DNA from: Renibacterium salmoninarum ATCC 33209
GTDB taxonomy: Bacteria; Actinomycetota; Actinomycetes; Actinomycetales; Micrococcaceae
Assembly (NCBI RefSeq): GCF_000018885.1
Contig: NC_010168.1
Coordinates: forward strand, 2,046,001 to 2,110,000
Length of the DNA: 64,000 nt
Direction: 5' to 3'
The notes beneath the pieces are model-generated. The model was not told where the DNA came from and made no database searches. It saw only the letters and a list, made by a program, of their open reading frames with translations. Both the position numbers and the translations under genes were made by a program. The number at the start of each line of letters is the position of its first letter. Within the stretch, counting starts at the first letter, position 1. Of the stretch, positions 16,178-26,824 are shown in pieces.

Positions 16178-16783
16178 GTGTCAGAATCCCCCGAACAGCA
16201 AGCTCCAGTCGCTGTACAGCGGCGCGTCGTCGTCGCTGAAGATGAGACTCTGATCCGTTTGGACATCATCGAAATCCTCCGCGGCGAGGGTTACGATGTC
16301 GTCGGCGAAGCCGATAACGGCGAGAAGGCACTTGAGTTAGCAAGCGAGCTGAAACCAGATCTCGTTCTGATGGACGTCAAGATGCCGGTTATGGATGGCA
16401 TCAGCGCCACTGAGAAGATCGTCAAGGAGCGAATCGCCCCTGTAGTGCTCCTGACTGCCTTCAGCCAAAAAGAACTCGTTGAGCGGGCACGTGACGCCGG
16501 AGCGATGGCTTACGTCGTCAAACCGTTCACCCCAGCAGATCTGGTGCCGGCCATTGAGATTGCGCTCTCTCGGCACGAGGAAATCAAGATCCTTGAAAAC
16601 GAAGTCCACGATCTGCAAGATCGTTTCGAGACTCGCAAGCTCGTTGAGCGGGCGAAATCGCTTTTGACCACGAAGATGGGCCTCACCGAACCGGAGGCCT
16701 TCCGCTGGATTCAGAAGACCTCAATGGACCGTCGGCTGAGCATGCGCGAGGTTGCCGAAACCATCATCAACCAGGTCGTCTAA
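16178..16783 (+). CDS. pdtaR: ANTAR-domain response regulator, PdtaR-like
   Basis: A 201-residue protein with an N-terminal receiver domain (acidic pair E21/D22, phospho-acceptor Asp66 in LVLMDVKMP, Thr93, Lys115 in YVVKPF). A coiled linker leads to a C-terminal ANTAR RNA-binding domain (LVERAKSLLTTKMGLTEPEAFRWIQKTSMDRRLSMREVAETII). PdtaR acts as a transcription antiterminator under the kinase PdtaS in actinobacteria. The GTG at 16178 is preceded by AAGGAG and gives the family length; the frame is open further upstream. The partner kinase is not in this window. Located between tRNA-Leu and pyk, as often in this group. Confidence 0.9.
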   Translation: MSESPEQQAPVAVQRRVVVAEDETLIRLDIIEILRGEGYDVVGEADNGEKALELASELKPDLVLMDVKMPVMDGISATEKIVKERIAPVVLLTAFSQKELVERARDAGAMAYVVKPFTPADLVPAIEIALSRHEEIKILENEVHDLQDRFETRKLVERAKSLLTTKMGLTEPEAFRWIQKTSMDRRLSMREVAETIINQVV

Positions 16784-16843
16784 GCAACCCCCAACAAAAC
16801 GACAAACGCTGCACCACTTTTGCGTTGGTGTGGAGCTTAGCGG

Positions 16844-18325
16844 CTAGTTAGCCTCAACGACCGGCCACGGGCCGACCTTTTCCTGGTTTGAACGACCGGT
16901 TTCAGAGAAATCAGCAAGGTCGCCTACCCGGTGAACCTTAACCGAGTTGGTTGAACCAGCCTGTCCTGGAGGCGAACCGGCCGCGATGACGACGACGTCG
17001 TCCACCTCAACCAAGCCCTTCTCCAGCAGCATGTGGTCAACCTGCTGAGTCATCTCATCCGTGTGGTGCACCATCGGCACCATAATCGGCTGGATGCCCC
17101 AAGTCAGCGAAAGCTGGTTCCAGACTCGCTCATCAGGGGTGAAAGCGACTACCGGCTTGGTCGGGCGCAAGCGCGAAAGCCGACGAGCCGAGTCACCCGA
17201 CTGCGTGAAAGCACAAACATATTTAGCATTGAGCTGATCCGCAATAACCACGGCAGCACGCGTAATGGCACCACCGCGAGTCTTCGGGCTAGTACCCAGA
17301 GCCGGTACCCGCTCCAGGCCGTGCTCTTCGGTCGATTCGATGATTCTGGCCATCGTTTTGACGGTTTCGATCGGGTATTTACCCACACTAGTTTCGCCGG
17401 AAAGCATTACCGCGTCCGCGCCGTCCAACACCGCATTGGCACAATCCGAAGCCTCAGCACGAGTCGGCCTCGGATTCTCAATCATTGACTCAAGAACCTG
17501 AGTGGCCACGATAACTGGTTTAGCCCAGCGACGAGCCAACTCGATGGCCTTCTTCTGCACAATCGGAACCTCTTCGAGCGGAAGCTCGACGCCCAAATCG
17601 CCGCGAGCCACCATGATGGCATCGAAGGAGTCAATGATTTCGGAAAGATTGTCTACTGCCTGCGGCTTCTCGATCTTCGCGATCGCCGGCACGCGGCGGC
17701 CTTCCTCATCCATAATCTCGTGCACTCGAACAATGTCCGACGCATCGCGGACGAATGACAGCGCTATCCAATCAACGCCACGGCCCATGGCCCAACGCAA
17801 ATCTGATTCGTCTTTTTCACTCAATGCCGGCACGTTGACCGCAACACCGGGCAAGTTGATGCCCTTGTTGTTTGAAACCAAACCACCAACAACAACCTCA
17901 GTAACCACTTTGATCGCGTCTACTGCGGTTGCCCGCAGCGACACTTTGCCGTCATCGATCAGCAAGCTGTCGCCGACTTTGACGTCTTCAGTCAAGCTCT
18001 TGAGCGTTGTAGAGCAGATGTCCTTGGTGCCAGGCACATCTTCGGTAGTAATCGTGAAGACGTCACCGGGCGCCAGCGCATGCGGGCCATCAACGAAGCG
18101 GCCCAAGCGAATCTTGGGTCCCTGCAGGTCAGCCATGATGGCAACGGGCTTGCCCAATACGCCCGCCGCCTTGCGAACGTTTTCATACGTTTCGTTGTGC
18201 ACGGTGTAATCACCGTGGCTCATATTCATCCGAGCTACATCCACTCCGGCCTCAAGCACGGCCAGAGCCTGCTCGTATCCGGAAATAGCCGGTCCGAAGG
18301 TTGCAACAATCTTTGCGCGTCTCAT
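16844..18325 (-). CDS. pyk: Pyruvate kinase
   Basis: Full-length 493-residue glycolytic enzyme converting PEP and ADP to pyruvate and ATP. Visible are KIVATFGPA at the start, RMNMSHGDY (substrate binding), DLQGPKIRLG, the catalytic Lys220 in IAKIEK, the metal-binding MVARGDLGVELPLEEVP (239 onward) and VIVATQVLESMIENPRPTRAE, plus a normal C-terminal allosteric domain (TQSGDSARRLSRLRP). Convergent with pdtaR. No sign of decay. Confidence 0.95.
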   Translation of the reverse strand: MRRAKIVATFGPAISGYEQALAVLEAGVDVARMNMSHGDYTVHNETYENVRKAAGVLGKPVAIMADLQGPKIRLGRFVDGPHALAPGDVFTITTEDVPGTKDICSTTLKSLTEDVKVGDSLLIDDGKVSLRATAVDAIKVVTEVVVGGLVSNNKGINLPGVAVNVPALSEKDESDLRWAMGRGVDWIALSFVRDASDIVRVHEIMDEEGRRVPAIAKIEKPQAVDNLSEIIDSFDAIMVARGDLGVELPLEEVPIVQKKAIELARRWAKPVIVATQVLESMIENPRPTRAEASDCANAVLDGADAVMLSGETSVGKYPIETVKTMARIIESTEEHGLERVPALGTSPKTRGGAITRAAVVIADQLNAKYVCAFTQSGDSARRLSRLRPTKPVVAFTPDERVWNQLSLTWGIQPIMVPMVHHTDEMTQQVDHMLLEKGLVEVDDVVVIAAGSPPGQAGSTNSVKVHRVGDLADFSETGRSNQEKVGPWPVVEAN

Positions 18326-18419
18326 ATATCTACCCTAATCTGAGCCCCAGGTGCTCGCATGACCTGGAGTTGACCCTCCAGTCAATCTTCAGTGCTGTTT
18401 TGCCTTCTGAACAGCAAGT

Positions 18420-19892
18420 TCACAGCGGAGAAATAGCTACGTCGGTTGGTGAAACCGGCGCTGGCAAGCTGGTGCTGCCACTGAGGTGGTTATCAACGGC
18501 TGCTGCGCATGCCCGACCTTCAGCGATCGCCCAGACGATCAGCGACTGGCCGCGACCGGCATCGCCGGCGACAAATACGCCGTCAGTGTTGGTCATGTAG
18601 TAACCGTCCCGATCCACGTTTCCGCGCGGATCGAATTCGGCGCCCACCTGCTCAGTGATCCCGGCTGGTTCGGCACCAGTGAATCCCAGCGACAGGAACA
18701 CCAGATCGGCTGGAATCTCGCGCTCGGTGCCTGGTTTAGGCACTCGCTGCCCGTCCCGGTACTCAGTCTCCGCGATTTTCAAGGCGGTCAGTACCCCATC
18801 AGTGCCGACGAACTCAACGGTTGAAGCCAAGTAGGTGCGCTCGCCGCCCTCTTCATGTGCGCTGGCAACTTCAAAGAGCGTCGGGAACATCGGCCACGGT
18901 TGATGCTCGGGCCGCTCGGCAGGCGGTTGCTTGCCGATGGCCAAAGTGCTTACTGAAGCTGCTTGCTGCCGATGCGCGGTACCGAGGCAGTCTGCGCCGG
19001 TGTCACCGCCGCCAAGAATCACTACGTGCTTTCCCGCTGCATAAATCTGGCCTGCACCGTCGATCCCGGCGACCTCGTCACCGGCAACCGCACGGTTTGA
19101 TTGCACTAAGTAATCCATCGCAAAATGCACACCAGAAAGCTCGCGGCCGGGAATCGGCAAATCACGCGGCACGGTAGCGCCAGCGCAAATCACCACGGCG
19201 TCATAACGACGGCGTAGTTGTTCCCAAGATATGTCTTTGCCAATTTCGACGCCGGCCCGGAATCGGGTGCCCTCAGCACGCATTTGCTCCAAGCGGCGGT
19301 CTAGGTGTTCTTTTTCCATCTTGAAGTCTGGAATCCCGTAGCGAAGCAAGCCGCCAATTCGATCATCGCGTTCATAAACGGCAACGGTATGCCCCACTCG
19401 GGTCAGTTGTTGTGCTACCGCTAACCCGGCCGGTCCTGAGCCAACCACGGCCACGGTGTGCCCGGTTAACCGGGCCGGTGGCAGCGGTTTCACCCAGTCG
19501 TTATCGAAGGCTTGATCGATAATTGAAACCTCGACCTGCTTGATCGTGACTGCGGGTTGGTTGATGCCTAAAACACAGGACGACTCGCACGGTGCGGGGC
19601 AAAGCCGTCCGGTGAATTCCGGGAAGTTGTTCGTGGCGTGTAAGCGCTCGATTGCTTCCTCGCCCTTATCTCGCCACACCAGGTCATTCCACTCTGGAAT
19701 GAGGTTTCCCAACGGACAACCCTGATGGCAAAACGGCACCCCACAATCCATACAACGGCCGGCTTGAGATTTCAGCACACCTTTTTCTTGTGCTTCATAA
19801 ACCTCTTTCCAGTCCATGATTCGCACCGGAACTGGGCGACGCGGCTGAGTCTGCCGATCGCGAACTTTCATGAATCCACGTGGATCAGCCAC
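18420..19892 (-). CDS. gltD: Glutamate synthase [NADPH] small subunit
   Basis: A 490-residue flavoprotein/Fe-S subunit supplying electrons from NADPH to GltB. N-terminal Cys cluster C47, C50, C55, C59 ([19 protein letters not shown]) and [12 protein letters not shown], then FAD motif [17 protein letters not shown] and NADPH motif [13 protein letters not shown]. The GTG start at 19892 overlaps the gltB stop by 8 bp, so translation is coupled to gltB. The gene is intact, but its partner carries a nonsense codon, so the holoenzyme is probably not made. Confidence 0.93.
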   Translation of the reverse strand: MADPRGFMKVRDRQTQPRRPVPVRIMDWKEVYEAQEKGVLKSQAGRCMDCGVPFCHQGCPLGNLIPEWNDLVWRDKGEEAIERLHATNNFPEFTGRLCPAPCESSCVLGINQPAVTIKQVEVSIIDQAFDNDWVKPLPPARLTGHTVAVVGSGPAGLAVAQQLTRVGHTVAVYERDDRIGGLLRYGIPDFKMEKEHLDRRLEQMRAEGTRFRAGVEIGKDISWEQLRRRYDAVVICAGATVPRDLPIPGRELSGVHFAMDYLVQSNRAVAGDEVAGIDGAGQIYAAGKHVVILGGGDTGADCLGTAHRQQAASVSTLAIGKQPPAERPEHQPWPMFPTLFEVASAHEEGGERTYLASTVEFVGTDGVLTALKIAETEYRDGQRVPKPGTEREIPADLVFLSLGFTGAEPAGITEQVGAEFDPRGNVDRDGYYMTNTDGVFVAGDAGRGQSLIVWAIAEGRACAAAVDNHLSGSTSLPAPVSPTDVAISPL

Positions 19893-22800
19893 CGGTCACC
19901 TCCAAGATCCGTTTCCAGACGACGTCGCCGTCTGGGTCCAAGCCTTCGCCCTCAGCCTGGGCGCGGGTTTCTAGCACGGCGGCGTAGTCACGTGGCAACA
20001 CCTTAGTGAAGTGCTGCGCGATAGCTGCCGGATCAGTCTCAAAATCGGCCAGCATTCTGGCAGCAAGTGCGGAGTCAGTTTCCTCTTGATGCGTGCGCAG
20101 AAGAGCTCGCACAAAGTCCACATCAGCCTCGTCAAGACGCAGCAACTGCAGCTCGCCAGAATCCAACGCCTGCTTGTTGACTTCGGCAACCGCCAAGTCG
20201 AATACGTACGCCACGCCGCCAGACATTCCCGCACCAAAGTTTCGACCGGTTCGACCAAGAATCAAGGCGCACCCACCGGTCATGTACTCGCAACCATGGT
20301 CGCCAATGCCTTCAACGACGGCGGTTGCCCCGGAGTCACGAACCAGGAAGCGCTCCCCTACCTGGCCACGCAAGAACATCTCGCCACTGGTAGCGCCATA
20401 GCCGATGACATTTCCGGCAATTACATTTAGTTCTGCCTGAAAGGTTTTTGCCCGATCCGGCCGAACCATAATTCGGCCGCCCGAGAGTCCCTTGCCTACG
20501 TAATCGTTGGAGTCGCCAAACAACCGCAAGGTGATACCAGCGGGTAAGAACGCACCCAGCGACTGGCCTGCTTGGCCGGTCAAAGTCACATCAATCGTGT
20601 CGGTACCAAGTACCTCAATGCCAAATTTCTTGGTCACTTCGTGGCCCAGCATTGTGCCCACTGAGCGATCAGTATTTACCACGGCAATACTAATCTTCAC
20701 CGGGCTACGATCCGCCAACGCTTCGGCAGACATCGTGATCAGCTGCTGGTCAAAATGCTTTTCCAGCTCGTGGTTCTGTCCAATCAAATTCCGCAGCGGT
20801 ACATCACGGTCAAAGTTCTGGCCTTCTAAGAGCGGGCCGAGTTCCAGTCCTTCAGTCTTCCAATGATCTACGGCCTTGCGGATGTCCAAAGCATCAGCAT
20901 GACCAATAGCTTCTTCAATCGAGCGGAATCCCAGTTCAGCGAGAATTTCGCGGACTTCTTGAGCCAGGAATTCAAAGAAATTGACCACGAACTCAGGCTT
21001 ACCGGAGAACCGCGCACGCAATTCCGGGTTCTGCGTCGCTACGCCTACTGGACAGGTGTCCAAGTGGCACACCCGCATCATCACGCAACCGGAAACCACC
21101 AGCGGCGCGGTAGCAAAACCATATTCTTCAGCACCGAGCAAGGCAGCAATCACCACCTCGCGACCGGTTTTGAGCTGGCCATCAACTTGCACTACCACCC
21201 GGTCGCGCAGACCGTTCAAGATCAGAGTCTGTTGAGTCTCAGCCAGGCCAAGCTCCCAGGGCGCACCAGCGTGCTTGAGCGAGTTCAGCGGCGAGGCACC
21301 AGTGCCGCCGTCGTGCCCGGAAACCAGCACGACGTCGGCCTTGGCCTTGGTCACGCCGGCCGCTACGGTACCGATGCCGACTTCCGAGACCAGCTTGACG
21401 TGCACCCGTGCCGAGGGGTTTGCCCGCTTGCAGTCGTAGATGAGCTGGGCCAAGTCTTCGATCGAATAAATATCGTGATGTGGTGGCGGCGAAATCAAGC
21501 CAACGCCGGGGGTGGAATGCCGGGTAGCTGCAACCCAGGGATAAACCTTTTGTGCCATCAGCTGGCCACCCTCACCGGGTTTAGCGCCTTGAGCCATTTT
21601 GATCTGAATATCTTGCGCATTGGTGAGATAAAGACTCGTTACACCAAACCGGCCCGAGGCCACTTGCTTAATCGCTGAACGCCGACGCGGATCCAGCAGT
21701 CGATCGACGTCCTCGCCGCCTTCACCGGTATTCGACTTGGCCCCCAGCTGATTCATCGCAATCGCAAGCGTTTCGTGCGCTTCTTGAGAAATCGAACCGT
21801 AGCTCATAGCGCCGGTAGAAAAACGCTTCACTATCGAAGAGACCGGTTCCACATCATCGATTGACAGCGGTTCACGCAGGCCCGCTTTGAAGCCAAGTAA
21901 GCCACGTAAGGTCATTAGGGTCTTTGATTGGTCGTCAATCGCGCTGGTATAGCTCTTGAAAATGTCATACCGACGTTCCCGGGTTGCATGTTGCAGACGG
22001 AAAACCGTGTCTGGGTTGAAAAGATGCGGTTCGCCTTCACGGCGCCATTGATATTCGCCGCCACCAAGCAAGGGCCGGTGCGCCTGCTCAATGCCTTCCG
22101 GCGGGTAGGCCATCGCGTGCCGAGCGGAAACCTCAGCGGCAATCACACCAAGTCCCACGCCGGAAAGCTGAGTTCTGGTGCCAGCAAAGAATTCGTCAAC
22201 CAGGTCTTGGAACAGACCAAGGGCCTCAAAAGTCTGCGCACCACAATATGAAGCCACAGTGGAGATGCCCATCTTGGACATGATTTTCAGCACGCCTTTG
22301 CCCAGGCCTTTAATGAGATTACCGACGGCGGCTTCCGGAGTAACGCCAAGCACGTCACCGCTTCGAATCAGCTCTTCCACCGACTCCATCGCCAAGTACG
22401 GATTGACCGCAGCAGCGCCATAACCAACCAACAGCGCGACGTGGTGCACTTCGCGCACATCGCCCGCCTCTACGACCAAAGCCGTTTTAGTCCGAGTGGC
22501 GCTGCGCAAGAGGTGATGATGGACGGCGCTGATCAGCAACAGCGAAGGAATGGGCGCCCACTGTGCATTGGAATCTCGGTCCGAGAGCACCACGTACTGC
22601 ACACCACGATTGATCGCGCCAGAAACTTGCTCGCAGATTTCGGTGAGTCGGGCCCGTAAGGCTGCTTCGCCGCCGTCGGACCGGTAAAGACCTCGAACTT
22701 TGATCGCGAGCCGCTCGCCCTCGTTCTCTGCCCCAATCGGAGCTTCGATGTTGGCGATCTTTGCTAGTTCATCATTGTTGATCACCGGGAAATCAAGAGC

Positions 22801-24525
22801 TACTTGCGGCTTTTTGACCTTCTTAGTGGCCAATAGATTCCCGTTCGGGCCGATCGAAGTCTTCAAAGAGGTAACTAGCTCTTCACGGATGGCGTCCAAA
22901 GGCGGGTTGGTCACCTGGGCAAAGGACTGAGTGAAGTAGTCGAAAAGCAGCCGCGGCCTCGTAGACAAGACCGCAAGCGGCGTGTCTGAACCCATCGCGC
23001 CAAGCGGATCTGCAGCATTTTTGGCCATCGGTCCAAGCAGAATACGCAGCTCTTCTTGGGTGTAACCAAAAGTTCGCTGGCGCAGATTGACCGAGGCCGA
23101 GGTGTGCACCACGTGTTCACGTTCCGGCAGATCATTGAGGCTAATTAGATTGTCTTTGAGCCAATCGGCCCAAGGCTCAGCGCTGGCTAGCTCCGACTTG
23201 ATTTCAGAATCGTCAACAATTCGGCCGGCCTCGGTATCAACCAAAAACATTTTGCCTGGCGAAACTCGGCCCTTTTTGACGACCTTCGCGGGTTCAATAT
23301 CAATCACGCCGACTTCAGAAGCGAAAACAACCAAACCGTCTTCGGTGATCCAATACCGTCCCGGGCGCAGACCGTTACGGTCAAGCGTCGCCCCGACGAG
23401 CGAGCCATCGGTGAATGACACTGCTGCCGGACCGTCCCATGGCTCCATCAGCAGCGAGTGATAATCGTAAAATGCTCGACGCGCGGGATCCATTGTGGCG
23501 TGGTTTTCCCAGGCCTCCGGAATCATCATCATGATCGCGTGCGTAATTGTCCGGCCAGAAAGCCAGAGCAGCTCAGCTACCTCGTCAAATGAGGCCGAGT
23601 CAGAAGCGCCGGGCGTACAGATCGGGAAGAGCTCTTCCGGATTCTCGCCCAATCACGGGCTAGCCAGCGTTGATTGGCGGGCGCGCATCCAATTACGGTT
23701 GCCTTTAACGGTATTGATTTCCCCGTTGTGCGCAATGGTGCGAAACGGCTGTGCCAACGGCCAAGAGGGAAAGGTGTTGGTGGAGAAGCGCGAGTGCACA
23801 ATGCCAAGTTTTGTTTTAAATCGGCTGTCCGAAAGGTCCGGATAGAACGGCTCTAGCTGCGCGGTAGAGAGCATGCCCTTGTAGACAATGGTCCGGCTGG
23901 ATAGCGAAGGAAAATAAACGCCCAGCTTGTTTTGCGCGCGTTTGCGAACTCGATATGCCCGTGAGTCGAGCACAGTAGCAATCTCGTTAGCTTCTTCGCC
24001 TTCTGACAGCGCCAAGAAGAATTGCCGGAACTGCGGCATCGAGGTTCGGGCCATCGAGCCGACCAGGTCCGCGACTACCGAAACCTTGCGCCAACCCAGT
24101 ACCCGAAGACCTTCCTCAGCCGCCAATGCTTCTAAACCCTCGACGGCGATGAGAGTTTCGCTTTCCTGCACTGGCAAGAATGCTGTGCCCACTACGTACT
24201 GACCGGAGGCCGGTAGCTCCAGGTCCACCACAGCGCGGAAAAACTCGTCGGGAATCTGCGTCAGAAGTCCAGCCCCATCACCGGTACCTTCGTCAGCGCC
24301 AACAGCGCCTCGGTGTTCAAGAGCCCGCAAGGCAGTGAGTGCTGCGTCAACAATGTCGTGCCCGGCATGGCCGCGCAGGGTGGCAATAATTGCTAGGCCA
24401 CAGGCATCTTTTTCATCTTCTGGCGAATAGAGGCCCTGAGCTGCTGGAGCCATGGCGAAACGTTCGAATGGGGAAATAATCGGCTGCGCGGAAGTCGCAG
24501 GATTATTTGGCTGGTATTGAGTCAT
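19885..24525 (-). pseudogene. gltB: Glutamate synthase large subunit, in-frame TGA stop
   Basis: The start ATG at 24525 has a GAAGGA site. The frame carries the N-terminal glutaminase domain (DACGLAIIATLRG, with the Cys that becomes the mature N-terminus), the FMN barrel ([39 protein letters not shown]), the 3Fe-4S cysteines ([18 protein letters not shown]) and the GXGXG repeat domain. The frame is continuous except for TGA at 23653-23655: ...[27 protein letters not shown]. The amidotransferase domain would be truncated, and reinitiation downstream lacks an obvious start site. Total would be about 1545 codons, normal for GltB. No frameshift is needed, so one point mutation could explain the loss. 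Confidence 0.85.
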
Positions 24526-24617
24526 AGCTGAGTCCTTCCCCCTGAGAGAGCTTTCGGAGGGGACAACACTGGCCCCGCTCGTCCGCTTCGCCAAGAAGCA
24601 GCAACGACCTGATAATG

Positions 24618-24638
24618 AATTCCTTAGTAGGAATTATA
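24618..24638 (-). promoter_or_regulatory. Candidate gltB promoter -10 with overlapping palindrome
   Basis: On the minus strand a perfect TATAAT (plus 24633-24638) overlaps the inverted repeat AATTCCT-ACTA-AGGAATT (24618-24635). A repressor bound here would block transcription of gltBD. No convincing -35 is seen at 16-18 bp. Confidence 0.5.
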
Positions 24639-24738
24639 TGACACGGATCACATCCAGCCGAGCGTAAAAAAACTCCACTGCAGGCTACCGCGGTTGCCAC
24701 TGGGATATGTAGTTGCAGCTCGGTACTGCCGCCACTAC

Positions 24739-25983
24739 TCAGGACTGTTCTTTGCTTCCGACCTGTTTCCCGGCCTCGGATTCGGTGCTGGTGTGCACCT
24801 CCGAGGGGTTATCGGCGAGATTATCACGAGCCGATTCAGCAGTCGCATTCTGCGACGCAGTGTCCGCATTATGGACGCCAACCTGCTCCGCTAGCGCCTC
24901 ATCCAGCTGAACTGAATCCGGCTCAGTAGATTCAGCTGGCTCAGCTTGCGTTACCGGATCTGGCTCGGCGATCCGTTCGACGTCGTCGACGGGCTCTGCT
25001 TCAACGGGCTGCTCAACGTGTTCAGTTGGCTCAGGTTCGTTTAGCTCTGGTTCGTGGCCCGATAACAAGACCGATTCTTGATTGGCTTTATTGCGGCCAA
25101 TAACGCTCAACGCAAGGAAAACGAGCAGCGATATAACGAAGACCAGAATCGAGGTCCAAACGTTCAAACGCGTTGTGATGCCGAAGAAAGTGATTTGCTC
25201 CGCAGTGTCGATCCGGAGCGCTTCGATCCAGACCCGGCCCAGTGTGTAATAAATTGCATACAGCCAGAGCAGTCTGCCGCGGCGCAGTTTGAATCGACGG
25301 TCGATAAGCAGCAAGAGCGCCACGCCGACCAGGTTCCATAGGGACTCATATAGGAACGTGGGGTGGAACAACGTGTCTGCCGCATAACCGGTAGGGAAAT
25401 TCCCGCTACTCGGGTCTACCTGCAATCCCCAAGGCAAGGTCGTTGGGCCGCCAAAAAGCTCCTGATTGAAGTAGTTTCCCCAGCGTCCCAGAGCTTGCGC
25501 CAGCAACAGTCCAGGAGCGGCAGCATCAATGAGTGCTGTTAGCTTCACGCCAGCCCGGCGACAGCCAATCCAAGCACCCACAATACCCAAGACCATGGCA
25601 CCCCAGATACCCAGACCACCGCGCCAAATTTGCGGGATCAAGGACAGATCCCCTGTGCCGTTGAACCCTGGCCCAAAATAAGCCTCCGGCGAAGAGAACA
25701 CGTGATAGAGACGACCGCCAATAATGCCGAACGGTATTGCCCAAATAGCAATGTCCCACAGCGAGCCAGCGGGGGCACCGCGCCGTTTCCAACGCACATT
25801 CGTTAGCCAGAGTGCGGCAATGATGCCGAGCAAAATACACAGAGCATAGGCTCTGATCGACAACTGCCCCCAAGGCAGCGGAATTTCAAAGCCAGACCAT
25901 GTGGGACTAGGAATGCTTGCTGGAAGGACGCTCATCGCTTGCGCAGTGCTCGCAAGATGCCCGCCTAGTGCCAAGATGCTCAA
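24739..25983 (-). CDS. lgt: Prolipoprotein diacylglyceryl transferase with long acidic tail
   Basis: Membrane enzyme adding diacylglycerol to the lipobox Cys of prolipoproteins. Core motifs: PLPWGQLSIRAYALCILLG, GGRLYHV, the signature ALGRWGNYFNQELFGGPT and HPTFLYESLWN. About seven membrane helices span residues 45-295. The C-terminal 120 residues are an unusually long Glu/Pro/Asp-rich hydrophilic tail, as in other actinobacterial Lgt proteins. A TTG start at 25983 with GGAAGG 8 bp upstream sits one base after the trpA stop. An ATG at 25935 (MSVLPASIPSP) matches the family length better but lacks a clear ribosome site. Confidence 0.92.
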   Translation of the reverse strand: MSILALGGHLASTAQAMSVLPASIPSPTWSGFEIPLPWGQLSIRAYALCILLGIIAALWLTNVRWKRRGAPAGSLWDIAIWAIPFGIIGGRLYHVFSSPEAYFGPGFNGTGDLSLIPQIWRGGLGIWGAMVLGIVGAWIGCRRAGVKLTALIDAAAPGLLLAQALGRWGNYFNQELFGGPTTLPWGLQVDPSSGNFPTGYAADTLFHPTFLYESLWNLVGVALLLLIDRRFKLRRGRLLWLYAIYYTLGRVWIEALRIDTAEQITFFGITTRLNVWTSILVFVISLLVFLALSVIGRNKANQESVLLSGHEPELNEPEPTEHVEQPVEAEPVDDVERIAEPDPVTQAEPAESTEPDSVQLDEALAEQVGVHNADTASQNATAESARDNLADNPSEVHTSTESEAGKQVGSKEQS

Positions 25984-25984
25984 A

Positions 25985-26824
25985 TCAGTGACCTTCCAGA
26001 ATCTGTTGCGCGGCTTCTGATCTCGAAGTTCCGGAGCTCAGCTCGCTCGTTAGCTGACCGACGGAGTCAACGCCACCATCACGAAGTGCCGCCACCAGAG
26101 CCGTTCCGACAATAACACCGTCGGCGTAGCTGCCAATTTCTTTGACGTGATTGGCATTACTAACGCCCAACCCAACGCAAACTCGCTCGGCGCCCGCTGC
26201 TCGGGTTCGGGCCACCAACGACTGCGCGCTGGTCGAAACATTCGCCCGAGTGCCCGTGACGCCCATGACCGAAACGGCATAAACAAACCCGCGGCTAGCG
26301 GCCACGGTGCTGGCCAGCCTTTCCGGCGTCGAGGACGGTGCAACGAGGAAAACTCGATCCAGGCCGAATTCTTCCGAAGCCTCTAACCATTCGGATGCCT
26401 CGTCCGGGACTAGATCAGGTGTAATCAGCCCGGCTCCCCCGGCCTCAGCGAAACGGCGAGAAAAATCGCGCACACCCATCCGGACAACGGGGTTCCAATA
26501 CGTCATGACCAGCACGGCAACATCGGTAACAGCAGTAATGCCGGCCACCACATCGAAAACACTAGCTACTCGGAACCCGTTGGCAAGCGCCTCAGTAGTT
26601 GCCGCTTGGATCACCGGGCCGTCCATTACCGGATCGGAATACGGAATACCGATTTCGATCAAATCCGCGCCATTGCGCGACATCGCAATTCCAGCGTCAA
26701 TGGAGCTCTGCACATCCGGATAACCTGCTGGCAAATAGCCAATCAACGCGGTACGGCCAGCAGCGTGCGCGCGGTCAATTGCCGCGGCAGATTTGCTGGG
26801 CACAATTTCACTCGAGACGCTCAT
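25985..26824 (-). CDS. trpA: Tryptophan synthase alpha chain
   Basis: A 279-residue TIM barrel that cleaves indole-3-glycerol phosphate. The catalytic Glu lies in [21 protein letters not shown] (Glu and Asp both present), followed by [11 protein letters not shown] and the phosphate-binding [16 protein letters not shown] / [10 protein letters not shown]. Overlaps trpB by 4 bp and is followed at once by lgt. Part of the operon trpE-membrane proteins-trpC-trpB-trpA. Confidence 0.95.
   Translation of the reverse strand: MSVSSEIVPSKSAAAIDRAHAAGRTALIGYLPAGYPDVQSSIDAGIAMSRNGADLIEIGIPYSDPVMDGPVIQAATTEALANGFRVASVFDVVAGITAVTDVAVLVMTYWNPVVRMGVRDFSRRFAEAGGAGLITPDLVPDEASEWLEASEEFGLDRVFLVAPSSTPERLASTVAASRGFVYAVSVMGVTGTRANVSTSAQSLVARTRAAGAERVCVGLGVSNANHVKEIGSYADGVIVGTALVAALRDGGVDSVGQLTSELSSGTSRSEAAQQILEGH

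Noticed and set aside
16790..16843. Bidirectional terminator between pdtaR and pyk
   Set aside because: Only a weak, mismatched stem (CACCA/TGGTG) with a large loop; not convincing enough to list.
17502..18209. 235-codon open frame antisense to pyruvate kinase
   Set aside because: It mirrors pyk codons, is Ser/Thr/Pro-rich without domains, and pyk itself is certain.
23653..23655. TGA in gltB read as selenocysteine or programmed recoding
   Set aside because: Position is not a redox or active-site residue, no selenocysteine is known in GltB, and nothing nearby suggests a recoding element; a nonsense mutation is simpler.
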